Shown: positions 56,827-64,000 of the stretch, piece by piece
Layout of the letters: the number at the start of each line of letters is the position of its first letter
Position numbering within the stretch: the stretch's first letter is position 1
Source of the DNA: Bacteroidales bacterium
GTDB taxonomy: Bacteria > Bacteroidota > Bacteroidia > Bacteroidales > JAQXIO01
DNA length: 64,000 bases
Direction of reading: 5' to 3'
NCBI GenBank assembly: GCA_029007825.1
Contig: JAQXIO010000009.1
Span: 1-64,000, forward strand
Position numbers and translations under genes: made by a program
The notes under the pieces: generated by a model
Told to the model about the DNA's origin: nothing
Database searches by the model: none
Seen by the model: the letters and a program-made list of their open reading frames with translations, nothing else

Positions 56827-58100
56827 GAATCATCATCGTTTTTATCTTCAAACTCATTGTCGTTTTCGAGAGATAATAAATCAGAGAAAACGGAGCTGTT
56901 ACCTTCCGGTAAATCCCGTTCGATACGACGTAAACTTCGTTGAATTGCTTTGGTTCGTTTTCCCATAACTTCATCGAGCTGATTGCTTGCTGTTTGAAGG
57001 TTCTTCTGGGCTTTCTCTAACATGCCTCCGAATTTATCGAACTCTTTTTTTACAGCATTCAGTACATTCCATACTTCGCCGGTGCGTTTCTGGATAGCTA
57101 AGGTACGAAATCCCATTTGTAAACTATTCAGAATTGCCGCTAAAGTTGTGGGTCCTGTCACAACAATTTTATAAATCCGCATCAATTCTTCCAACAGGGC
57201 AGAGCGCCGGATGACATCGGCATACAGGCTTTCAAAAGGAAGGAATAATATGGCGAAATCGGTGGTTGCCGGAGGCGATATATATTTATCATGTATATCT
57301 TTTGCCATTTTTCGGATAGTAATCTCCATTAATTTAGCCGTTTTTTCTATGTTTTCCGTAGAACCGTTATCTATTGCATCGAGATATTGCTCGTAAATAT
57401 CTTTAGGAAATTTAGCATCGATAGGGAGATATACGGGACAGCCCGTGTCATCGTTCCCTGGTAGTTTAATTGCAAATTCGACAAAATCGTTACTACCCGG
57501 CACGAGCTTGACGTTTGAGACATATTGTTCCGGAGCAAGTATCTGGTCGAGTAGGAAGCCAAGTTGAATTTCTCCGATGTTGCCTCTGGTTTTTACGTTT
57601 GCCAATACTCTTTTTAGTCCGCCCACATCCTGGGCGAGATTTTGCATTTCGCCCAGTCCTTTCTGTACGCTTTCGAGCTGCGAACTTACTAACTTGAATG
57701 ATTGGCCGAGCCGTTCGTTCAGGGTTTTTTGTAGTTTTTCATCCACCATCGAGCGAATCTCCTCCAACTTGCGTTCTGTATTTTCTATCAATAAGCGCTG
57801 TTTTAAATCCAACTCGGAAAATTTTTCTTTTTGAAGTGTGTTGAATGAGTTTATGCTTTGATCGAATGATGCTCTGAAATACGCAATGGAAGAGGCCAGT
57901 TCTTCCCGGTTCTCTCTATTGAATGAACGCACTTCATCTCTGTTATTTTTAAACTCTTCGCGTAAAAGAGTCTCTAAATGTTGGATAGAATGGGAGATGT
58001 CTGCGGCAGATTGCTTATTTTTGTTTTTAGTTAGAGAAAAAAACAATAAAAAAAGTAAGAACAGAATAATTGTACATAAGACAATGGTAATGATCTCCAT
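56823..58100 (-). CDS. rmuC: DNA recombination protein RmuC
   Basis: A 425-residue RmuC-family protein with an N-terminal membrane segment (about 4-23) and a coiled-coil (about 30-150). The conserved nuclease-like domain has NVKTRGNIGEIQLGFLLDQI, YLPIDAKFPKDIYEQYLDAI (PD-(D/E)XK-like DAK) and TTDFAILFLPFESLYADVIR. GFRTLAIQKRTGEVWNVLNA follows. RmuC limits recombination at inverted repeats in E. coli. It is the first gene of the rmuC-tldD-pmbA run. Confidence 0.93.
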   Translation of the reverse strand: MEIITIVLCTIILFLLFLLFFSLTKNKNKQSAADISHSIQHLETLLREEFKNNRDEVRSFNRENREELASSIAYFRASFDQSINSFNTLQKEKFSELDLKQRLLIENTERKLEEIRSMVDEKLQKTLNERLGQSFKLVSSQLESVQKGLGEMQNLAQDVGGLKRVLANVKTRGNIGEIQLGFLLDQILAPEQYVSNVKLVPGSNDFVEFAIKLPGNDDTGCPVYLPIDAKFPKDIYEQYLDAIDNGSTENIEKTAKLMEITIRKMAKDIHDKYISPPATTDFAILFLPFESLYADVIRRSALLEELMRIYKIVVTGPTTLAAILNSLQMGFRTLAIQKRTGEVWNVLNAVKKEFDKFGGMLEKAQKNLQTASNQLDEVMGKRTKAIQRSLRRIERDLPEGNSSVFSDLLSLENDNEFEDKNDDDS

Positions 58101-58120
58101 GGGGCATCTTCTCTTTTCTT

Positions 58121-58128
58121 CAAAGATA
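58121..58128 (-). promoter_or_regulatory. -7 promoter box of rmuC
   Basis: TATCTTTG on the minus strand, 20 bp before the rmuC ATG; no clear -33 TTTG at the usual distance. Confidence 0.4.
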
Positions 58129-58202
58129 AGATTTCTCTCTTATTTATGAAACATTTTGTAGTTGGTTATCGTTTATAATTAAGAAATTTAATATTTAAAG
58201 AT

Positions 58203-58703
58203 ATGGCTAAAATAACATTGAAAGGAACGGGTGTAAATACGAATGGAAATTTGCCCGAAGTTGGATGTCAGGCTCCAGATTTTGAATTGACGAAAACTGA
58301 TTTGTCGTCTCTTTCATTAAATTCTCTGAGAGGAAAGAGAGTTGTACTGAATATTTTCCCCAGTCTCGATACTTCCACATGTGCGACTTCCGTTCGTAAA
58401 TTTAATAAAGAAGCAGCGTCACTCGATAATACGGTTGTGCTGGCGATTTCAAAAGATCTTCCTTTTGCAAGCGGACGTTTTTGCACAACGGAAAATATTG
58501 ATAATGTAATTCCGTTATCGGCTTTCCGCGATACTAAATTCGATTATGAATACGGTATGTTGATTGTTGACGGACCGTTGGCGGGACTATTGGCCAGAGG
58601 AGTCGTAGTGATCGATGAAAATGGGAAAATCATTTATCGTCAGTTGGTAAATGAGATAACTGAAGAACCGGATTATTCTGCTGCTGTGGCAGTTTTGAAA
58701 TAG
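58203..58703 (+). CDS. tpx: Thiol peroxidase
   Basis: A 166-residue atypical 2-Cys peroxiredoxin reducing hydrogen and alkyl peroxides with thioredoxin. The peroxidatic Cys 60 is in SLDTSTCATSVRKFN and the resolving Cys 94 is in FASGRFCTTENIDN, matching E. coli Tpx C61/C95. It is a single gene ending in TAG. Confidence 0.96.
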   Translation: MAKITLKGTGVNTNGNLPEVGCQAPDFELTKTDLSSLSLNSLRGKRVVLNIFPSLDTSTCATSVRKFNKEAASLDNTVVLAISKDLPFASGRFCTTENIDNVIPLSAFRDTKFDYEYGMLIVDGPLAGLLARGVVVIDENGKIIYRQLVNEITEEPDYSAAVAVLK

Positions 58704-58722
58704 AAAATACCCACATAAATAT

Positions 58723-58757
58723 AAAAAACAGTTGGCAATAACAGCCAACTGTTTTTT
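58723..58757. terminator. Bidirectional terminator between tpx and ferritin
   Basis: A perfect 14-bp inverted repeat AAAAAACAGTTGGC (58723-58736) with 58744-58757 and a 7-nt loop, with T runs in both directions. Confidence 0.88.
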
Positions 58758-58775
58758 ATATTTATTGTTCTGTGT

Positions 58776-59300
58776 TTATTTTCCGGCAACCGTCGCGCCT
58801 GCAAGCGGAGTATATGTTCTGTTTGCCAATTCTTTATCCAGCATGTAAATACCGAAACCGTTATTACTTATCATTTTAAGACTATCGATAAGACCTTGTG
58901 CGGTTTCTTCTTCTTCAACTTGTTCGTCGATGAACCATTTTAACATGCTCTGGGTAGCATAATCCTCCTCTTTTACTGCCAATGCATAAAGGTCATTGAT
59001 CATTTTAGTTACTTTCTTTTCGTGAGCGAGAGTTTCTTCGAAAGCTTCCAATGGAGAAGTCCAGGAACTTTTCACCTCTGCCAGTGGCTGCAATTTGACC
59101 TTTGCAGAACGTGAAACTAAAAAGTTTATAAATTTTAATGCGTGGTCTTGTTCTTCTTTAAATTGAACATGCATCCAGTTTGCGAAACCGGGATTTCCTT
59201 TTGCTGCAAAATCTGCAGACATGGAAAGAGAGAGATATGCTGACCAGAATTCAGCATTGATTTGAGCATTGATTGCTTCTTCTAATTTAGGACTTAACAT
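58776..59300 (-). CDS. ftnA: Non-heme ferritin
   Basis: A 174-residue ferritin that stores iron in a 24-subunit shell. EEAINAQINAEFWSAYLSLS gives the first ferroxidase Glu and HVQFKEEQDHALKFINFLVS the Glu/His pair. YATQSMLKWFIDEQVEEEET supplies the third Glu and following Gln region. It is convergent with tpx, another oxidative-stress gene. Confidence 0.95.
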   Translation of the reverse strand: MLSPKLEEAINAQINAEFWSAYLSLSMSADFAAKGNPGFANWMHVQFKEEQDHALKFINFLVSRSAKVKLQPLAEVKSSWTSPLEAFEETLAHEKKVTKMINDLYALAVKEEDYATQSMLKWFIDEQVEEEETAQGLIDSLKMISNNGFGIYMLDKELANRTYTPLAGATVAGK

Positions 59301-59363
59301 AATTGATAAAATTATTAATGGTTATTTTATTAATTAATGGTTGTTTTTACAAGATTGAATAGT

Positions 59364-60002
59364 TTATAAATAAGGGTTGTGTTTTTTTTCATAACCAATG
59401 GTCGTTGTTGGACCGTGACCCGGATATACAATCGTATCGTCGGGAAGTGTAAGCAATTTATTCCGTATGCCCTGAATTAAGAGATTTCTGTCTCCGCCCC
59501 ATAGATCTGTACGCCCTATCGATTGTCTGAATAACACGTCACCGCTTATGATGAAATGATCATCGGGAGAGTAAAAGACGATACTTCCCGGTGAATGTCC
59601 GGGGACATGAAGCACTTCCAATTTTGAATTGCCGAAATGAATAACGTCTCCCGCTTTCAGGTATCTCTCGGCTTCGACATCCGGTTCTGTAATTTTTATA
59701 CCGAAAGGAATACCTTGCTGGGCTATTGTCGGTAGTTTCGTTACATCGTCCTGATGTACAAGCGGTTTTAGCCCATATTGCTTGAAAAAGAAATTGTTCC
59801 CTATGGCATGATCCAGATGAAGATGTGTATTGAGCAAATATTTTATAGACAAATGATGTGTGTTGATGTAGTCGGTTAATTCATTCTTTTCTTCCGGAAA
59901 AATACAACCGCAATCGATTAACACGGCTTCATTGGTTTCATCCCAGAGAAGATAAGTATTGACCGGGAATTGGTTGAATTCAAATACTTTTACATGTATC
60001 AT
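59364..60002 (-). CDS. MBL-fold hydrolase, glyoxalase II-like
   Basis: A 212-residue metallo-beta-lactamase-fold protein. The metal motif HxHxDH is in LLNTHLHLDHAIGNNFFFKQ. VLHVPGHSPGSIVFYSPDDH and VYPGHGPTTTIGYEK supply further ligands, as in the YcbL/GloB group of thioesterases. It overlaps the rsmG stop by 4 bp. Confidence 0.9.
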   Translation of the reverse strand: MIHVKVFEFNQFPVNTYLLWDETNEAVLIDCGCIFPEEKNELTDYINTHHLSIKYLLNTHLHLDHAIGNNFFFKQYGLKPLVHQDDVTKLPTIAQQGIPFGIKITEPDVEAERYLKAGDVIHFGNSKLEVLHVPGHSPGSIVFYSPDDHFIISGDVLFRQSIGRTDLWGGDRNLLIQGIRNKLLTLPDDTIVYPGHGPTTTIGYEKKHNPYL

Positions 60003-60613
60003 AACGGTACAAATACTACTTTTTTTGTTTGAAAATACTCTTCTTTGAAGAAATCGCTTAAATCGAATATTTCTGCGATTTTTCTATACGGAAATACTTC
60101 GCGTTGCAATTCTCCGCCTTTCAGGCAAATAAGTCCGTTGGGTAAAGGATTGATCTGTTCCTTTTTTATATTTTTTCGGGTGATTTTAATTAAATCGTCA
60201 AGAGGCATTACAGCCCGGCTGACTATGAAGTCGAATTGTGTTTTTACCTCTTCGGCGCTTCCATGCTGGAAAGTTACATTATTCAAGCCGATCGCATTGG
60301 CAACCTCTGTTGCTACTTTTATCTTTTTTCCGATTCTGTCGATTAAGTGAATCCGGATATCCGGAAAAAGAATCGCTAACGGTATGCCCGGGAATCCGCC
60401 TCCTGTACCGACATCCATTAATGTTGTACCTTTACTGAAAGTAATGACTTTTGCAATGCCCAGTGAATGTAATACGTGATGAGTATAAAGATTGTCAATA
60501 TCTTTTCTGGAAATAACATTTATTTTGCTGTTCCAATCAGAATAAAGGGCAAAAAGGTGATCGAATTGCTCTTTTTGTGTAGCCGAAAGATGAGGAAAAT
60601 AATTTTCAATCAT
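59999..60613 (-). CDS. rsmG: 16S rRNA (guanine-N7) methyltransferase RsmG
   Basis: A 204-residue SAM-dependent methyltransferase that methylates G527 of 16S rRNA. The SAM motif is TLMDVGTGGGFPGIPLAILF. VISRKDIDNLYTHHVLHSLG, HLIDRIGKKIKVATEVANAI and FDFIVSRAVMPLDDLI follow the GidB pattern. It begins 4 bp after the RsiV-like gene. Confidence 0.95.
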   Translation of the reverse strand: MIENYFPHLSATQKEQFDHLFALYSDWNSKINVISRKDIDNLYTHHVLHSLGIAKVITFSKGTTLMDVGTGGGFPGIPLAILFPDIRIHLIDRIGKKIKVATEVANAIGLNNVTFQHGSAEEVKTQFDFIVSRAVMPLDDLIKITRKNIKKEQINPLPNGLICLKGGELQREVFPYRKIAEIFDLSDFFKEEYFQTKKVVFVPL

Positions 60614-60617
60614 TCTG

Positions 60618-61484
60618 TTACTTATTAAATAACTGGGCGATAGGACTCTCTTTTTTCAAGTAAAGTTCTATTTCATCATACGGTAAAAGTACTTTGGTAA
60701 CTCCTATGGCATATGCTGCAATCTCGTATTCGTTGAAAGTATAGGTTATTCCCTGTTCATTGACAAGTATATTTCCGTTGGGTTGTATTTCTTCTATGCC
60801 GAAATAGCCAATTTCATTGAGTTTGGAAGGGTCGTCTACCTGATTCAGTTCAGCTATCTTTTCAATTAAAAGTTTTGTGATAGGTTCGGTATATCCTTCC
60901 ACAAAAATATCTTCTTCCGTAATCCATTTTCCGGTTGTTAGATCTATGACATGATTATTATAGGCGTGAGCACCATGGGCACCTCCGGTATATGTTTCCA
61001 AACGGTTGGTATACGAGAGAATTTTAGCCTGGTTAAAGAAAATATCGTTCGAAAGATTTTCGGTATAATAATACCATGCACCCGGATCTTCATCATCCGA
61101 TAAAGATTCTGATTCTTTTTGAAAATCGGGTTCCAGCTCTTTATAAGTATCAATATAGCTTTTTATGTATTTTTCTATTGCCTTCTGAGGATTTTCATTG
61201 ATATAATCCTCCCCTAGGGCGGAAACGATAAATTTATTTTGTATCTCTTTCAATATATTATTATCTGTATATTCTGTCGGATAAGTGAACGCAATTTCAA
61301 GTTCGCAGTTCGGATTTTTTTCTTTATCGAAAAGATGATAAGAAGCGTTCTTGGTAATAGTCTCGAATTTGATCGGATTTTCCTTGGTCTCTGTATTTTT
61401 TTTACAACTGCATATAACGACCGATAGAAAAAATATGGCGAGGATAGATGTTGTTTTAATGTTGGAATGTAGCATGTTTAGCAT
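60618..61484 (-). CDS. RsiV-like lipoprotein (DUF3298/DUF4163)
   Basis: A 288-residue lipoprotein with a lipobox ending VICSC and a KKN follow-up. The C-terminal domain has TYTGGAHGAHAYNNHVIDLT and ITYTFNEYEIAAYAIGVTKV, the DUF3298/RsiV-type pattern. That pattern in RsiV binds lysozyme, but the same fold is broadly used. There is no sigma-factor partner nearby. It is first in the operon with rsmG and the MBL gene, from a good promoter. Confidence 0.85.
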   Translation of the reverse strand: MLNMLHSNIKTTSILAIFFLSVVICSCKKNTETKENPIKFETITKNASYHLFDKEKNPNCELEIAFTYPTEYTDNNILKEIQNKFIVSALGEDYINENPQKAIEKYIKSYIDTYKELEPDFQKESESLSDDEDPGAWYYYTENLSNDIFFNQAKILSYTNRLETYTGGAHGAHAYNNHVIDLTTGKWITEEDIFVEGYTEPITKLLIEKIAELNQVDDPSKLNEIGYFGIEEIQPNGNILVNEQGITYTFNEYEIAAYAIGVTKVLLPYDEIELYLKKESPIAQLFNK

Positions 61485-61516
61485 TAAAATTAAAGATATG
61501 ATTTGAATTGTAGTTG

Positions 61517-61546
61517 CAAAGGTATTTATTAAACTCTAAAGACAAA
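61517..61546 (-). promoter_or_regulatory. Promoter of the RsiV-like lipoprotein operon
   Basis: On the minus strand TTTG (61546-61543), 18 bp, TACCTTTG (61524-61517), 33 bp before the ATG. Confidence 0.65.
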
Positions 61547-61726
61547 ATCAATTGTTGTAATTTTAGTGAATGGCAGGTTAAATGATTTCCCTTTTTTCAA
61601 AAGAAAGAAAAGAATATTTATTGCATCAAAATTTATAAGTTGATGTACTTGTTCTTAGATTTCTCTAAAAATGTTATTTAATAATTACTTCGTCTTTATT
61701 AAACGCTTAAATTAAGAAGAATCTGT

Positions 61727-61734
61727 TATTTTTG
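61727..61734 (+). promoter_or_regulatory. -7 promoter box of the first tandem lipoprotein
   Basis: TATTTTTG matches TAnnTTTG, 28 bp before the ATG at 61763; the -33 box is weak. The rest of this 278-bp intergenic region shows nothing else. Confidence 0.4.
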
Positions 61735-61762
61735 TAGACCTAAACCATATCAAATTTGAAAA

Positions 61763-62488
61763 ATGAATAAAAAGAGTATTGCAGGCTTTCTCCCGTTGTT
61801 TATTATGGGATTGTTATTTTTAACCGGATGTCTTGACGATGCAGATAATACAAGACGATTTATTAACGAACCGTTTGTATGTGAGTACTCAGCATCGGAA
61901 AATAAAATGTTATTACGGCTCAGAGATAATTCCCTTATTTATACACCTCAGTTTACGGGTATTTCGGCTCAGCCCGGAGCTTGTGGCATTGCTCTTTCTT
62001 TTATAATCGATTATAAAAATCAGCTTTCTTCCAAATACTATGAGGTAACGAATTTTGAATATATTTCAGTTACAAAACATGATCTTCAGTTTCAGGAAAA
62101 ACCGGATCCCTCTTATCAGGATACTTTGTTCGGTATTCAGGCAGCTGGATTGATCGATACGATTTTGTTTATCGATGCTGCTCAGAAAGTGAAGAAAGAT
62201 CAGGAATATGTGAGTATGCTTACATTTGATCCTGCACAGAATCCTGAAAGCGATGTTTTTTTGTTGGATTTTGCTACTAAGTTGGTTTCTCCGGGAACGG
62301 GCACCGATATTTATAATGCATTGATCCCTTCGGCATTTAATATTTCCGAATTTGTCAGGAAATATGGGATAGAACAAGACCGGAAAGAATTGAGTATCCG
62401 AATAAGATATCAGAAAGGATGGAATGAAAATAATGAACCGGTTTATGAAACAACTAAGATTTTGTCTCCTCTGATTCTGAAGAATTAA
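61763..62488 (+). CDS. Putative lipoprotein, first of a related tandem pair
   Basis: A 241-residue lipoprotein of unknown function with a lipobox LTGC (Cys 23) followed by acidic residues LDD. The mature part is beta-rich: NEPFVCEYSASENKMLLRLR, then QPGACGIALSFIIDYKN. The same spacing of PFV, K-LL, G-CG and ID-N recurs in the next gene, so they look like diverged duplicates. No database family was recognised. It has its own terminator and promoter. Confidence 0.8.
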   Translation: MNKKSIAGFLPLFIMGLLFLTGCLDDADNTRRFINEPFVCEYSASENKMLLRLRDNSLIYTPQFTGISAQPGACGIALSFIIDYKNQLSSKYYEVTNFEYISVTKHDLQFQEKPDPSYQDTLFGIQAAGLIDTILFIDAAQKVKKDQEYVSMLTFDPAQNPESDVFLLDFATKLVSPGTGTDIYNALIPSAFNISEFVRKYGIEQDRKELSIRIRYQKGWNENNEPVYETTKILSPLILKN

Positions 62489-62503
62489 ATCTGAAAAAGA
62501 AAT

Positions 62504-62551
62504 GATAAAAGCCGCTATAAAAATTGTATCTTGTTTATAGCGGCTTTTATC
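62504..62551 (+). terminator. Terminator between the two tandem lipoprotein genes
   Basis: A perfect 18-bp inverted repeat (62504-62521 with 62534-62551; core AAAAGCCGCTATAAA) and a 12-nt loop, then a weak T stretch. Confidence 0.8.
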
Positions 62552-62611
62552 GTTTTATGCCCGGACAAGGGGAATCGCTATCTTGTTTATATGTTTCTTC
62601 ATAAAAACTTG

Positions 62612-62619
62612 TACCTTTG
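62612..62619 (+). promoter_or_regulatory. -7 promoter box of the second tandem lipoprotein
   Basis: TACCTTTG, a perfect -7 box, 23 bp before the chosen ATG at 62643. It supports that start over the upstream in-frame ATG at 62583. The -33 region has only weak TTTG resemblance. Confidence 0.5.
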
Positions 62620-62642
62620 TAAAGTTCGTTTTATACTGTTAT

Positions 62643-63362
62643 ATGCAAAAAATAATTTCTTCATATGTGTTGGTATTTCTGTTTTTTTTAACCGGGTGTA
62701 TGGGCTCTTCGGATGAAATACCAGTAATATATAATCTTCCGTTTGTCGTTCGATATGATGCTGAATATGGGAAATATTTGCTGCAATCCGTTGATTTTCG
62801 TCTTTATTCTTCAGCTATAGATAGTTCTTCGTCTGTAAAAGACGGAGTGTGCGGAAAAGGAAACTTCGCTATTGATTTTGATAATACCGGTACAGGATAT
62901 TATGATGCTCGGGTTGGAAATTGGGAAATTTTGCCCTTGTCTTCATTTACAATGGAGGCAAATAAAGGTGCTACTATTATTGATTCAGTCGTTTCATTGG
63001 AAAAATATGCATTGATAGACGGTTTTTTGTTTTTTAATGGAAAACAGATAATCACACGTGGCGAATATCAGTATAATTTGAATTATGATTCGTTGAATGA
63101 ACCTGAAAAAGGAATATATCAGTTAGATTTTAATGTTACACATCTTAGTGGTGCAGATACGGTTTTACCTCATACAGGGCAATTTGTAAAAGTTTTTGAT
63201 CTCGATCCGTTCGTCCAGTCATTCGGCATTGCCAAGGGAATAGATACATTAAAATTTAACGTTGGTTATTGTACGGGCATCGGAGATAGTCTGCTTCCTG
63301 TTTATAAAAATGTATCATCCTCGTTGCAAATAATCCTCGATCAATACAAAAGGAATAACTAA
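62643..63362 (+). CDS. Putative lipoprotein, second of a related tandem pair
   Basis: A 239-residue lipoprotein with a lipobox LTGC (Cys 19). NLPFVVRYDAEYGKYLLQSV and KDGVCGKGNFAIDFDN line up with the first copy's PFV, K-LL, G-CG and ID-N positions. Both end in a similar short beta region. Function unknown. Its stop is next to the stop of the convergent FAD oxidoreductase gene, with no room for a terminator. Confidence 0.8.
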   Translation: MQKIISSYVLVFLFFLTGCMGSSDEIPVIYNLPFVVRYDAEYGKYLLQSVDFRLYSSAIDSSSSVKDGVCGKGNFAIDFDNTGTGYYDARVGNWEILPLSSFTMEANKGATIIDSVVSLEKYALIDGFLFFNGKQIITRGEYQYNLNYDSLNEPEKGIYQLDFNVTHLSGADTVLPHTGQFVKVFDLDPFVQSFGIAKGIDTLKFNVGYCTGIGDSLLPVYKNVSSSLQIILDQYKRNN

Positions 63363-63363
63363 A

Positions 63364-64000
63364 TTATTGGTAAATGGATGAGAGAGACTCGGCACAACGT
63401 TCCCCGTCGATTGCTGCCGATACGATACCTCCTGCATAGCCGGCTCCCTCTCCGCAAGGAAAAAGGCCTTTGGTTTCGATATGCATTAATGTTTCTTTGT
63501 CACGAAGAATCCTGACAGGTGCAGAAGTCCGGGTTTCAACCCCGATTAATATAGCTTCGTTTGTATTGAATCCACGATATTGTTTACCGAAAGTTTTCAA
63601 GCCTTCCTGCAGACGTTTAGATACAAATGGTGGAAGCCATTGATGTAAAGGAGAACAAACGATTCCGGGAGAATATGAGCTTTGGGGCAATGAATAGGAG
63701 GTCGTTCCTGTAATAAAATCGGACATCCGTTGCGATGGAGCTGTCTGTCTCATTCCTCCCTCTTTTTTGCATTGTTGTTCCAATTCTTCTTGAAAATACA
63801 TAAGTGCCAGTTCTTTGTATGATGCGTATTGTGGGAAATCATCGGGATGTATTTCTACCACCATACCAGAATTAGCCCAACGAGAACCACGGTTAGACGG
63901 TGACATACCGTTTACTACGACCTGCTCGTTCGAACTGGCAGCCGGAACTACAAATCCTCCGGGACACATACAAAACGAGTACACCCCTCGTCCGTTACTT
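63364..64000 (-). CDS. FAD-dependent oxidoreductase (COG2509-like), C-terminal part cut by right edge
   Basis: The reading frame is open to the right edge, so only about 210 C-terminal residues are seen. RGVYSFCMCPGGFVVPAASS near the visible start and LFPCGEGAGYAGGIVSAAID near the end are conserved in a group of flavoproteins annotated as FAD-dependent dehydrogenases. The second segment is a late FAD contact. MSPSNRGSRWANSGMVVEI is typical too. The N-terminal Rossmann motif should lie beyond the window. The substrate is not known. Confidence 0.85.
   Translation of the reverse strand, partial: SNGRGVYSFCMCPGGFVVPAASSNEQVVVNGMSPSNRGSRWANSGMVVEIHPDDFPQYASYKELALMYFQEELEQQCKKEGGMRQTAPSQRMSDFITGTTSYSLPQSSYSPGIVCSPLHQWLPPFVSKRLQEGLKTFGKQYRGFNTNEAILIGVETRTSAPVRILRDKETLMHIETKGLFPCGEGAGYAGGIVSAAIDGERCAESLSSIYQ

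Overview
The window looks like a chromosomal piece of an anaerobic gut-type Bacteroidales bacterium. This rests on SusC/SusD pairs, RprX/RprY-like regulators, a NUDIX-type sugar regulator, a putative porin of the Bacteroidetes type, lipoproteins, an absence of obvious Shine-Dalgarno sites, and many promoters of the Bacteroidetes form (TTTG, about 19-20 bp, TAnnTTTG). A possible type IX secretion sorting domain on one protein argues for a genus other than Bacteroides itself (for example the Barnesiella/Coprobacter/Parabacteroides side), but that placement is inference. No rRNA, tRNA, CRISPR, IS element or prophage was seen.

Layout. 1-8143 is the end of a polysaccharide-utilisation locus: the C-terminus of a GH92 alpha-mannosidase, a DUF4380-like protein, SusC, SusD and a CBM9-like secreted protein, closed by a terminator. 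A PIN-PhoH ATPase follows. 9951-14496 is a second carbohydrate cluster: a GH43 gene broken by an in-frame amber codon, a purple-acid-phosphatase-like enzyme and a beta-helix glycosidase. On the minus strand lie a porin with a solute-binding protein (14503-17297) and a five-gene 2-oxoacid:ferredoxin oxidoreductase operon (17424-20269). That operon contains a 56-residue membrane protein. Then come DedA, glnS and the RprX/RprY two-component pair.

25695-36049 holds an AddB-like nuclease, an MBL hydrolase, rpiB-tkt and a galactose operon (galM, MFS transporter, galK). The galactose operon has a terminator-like hairpin between transporter and galK. 36239-42174 is a xylose operon: NUDIX regulator, xylB, GH3 beta-xylosidase, xylA. 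Xylulose 5-phosphate from it feeds the transketolase and RpiB encoded nearby.

42241-46818 is a tightly coupled three-gene minus-strand operon: a glycosyltransferase fused to a GalT/Ap4A-phosphorylase-like DUF4922 domain, a SpoIID/LytB protein, and a BadF-type sugar kinase. It is the best candidate here for an undescribed system, possibly in cell-wall sugar handling. The divergent recR-HAD-GT2-GNAT run follows, then YqgE, an MliC-like lipoprotein, an aminotransferase, and an rmuC-tldD-pmbA-ThuA run. The window ends with tpx, ferritin, an RsiV-like lipoprotein-rsmG-MBL operon, two related lipoproteins in tandem, and a FAD oxidoreductase cut by the right edge.

Most of the window is ordinary, well-packed core and carbohydrate metabolism. 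Function calls are from family resemblance read by eye, without database searches.
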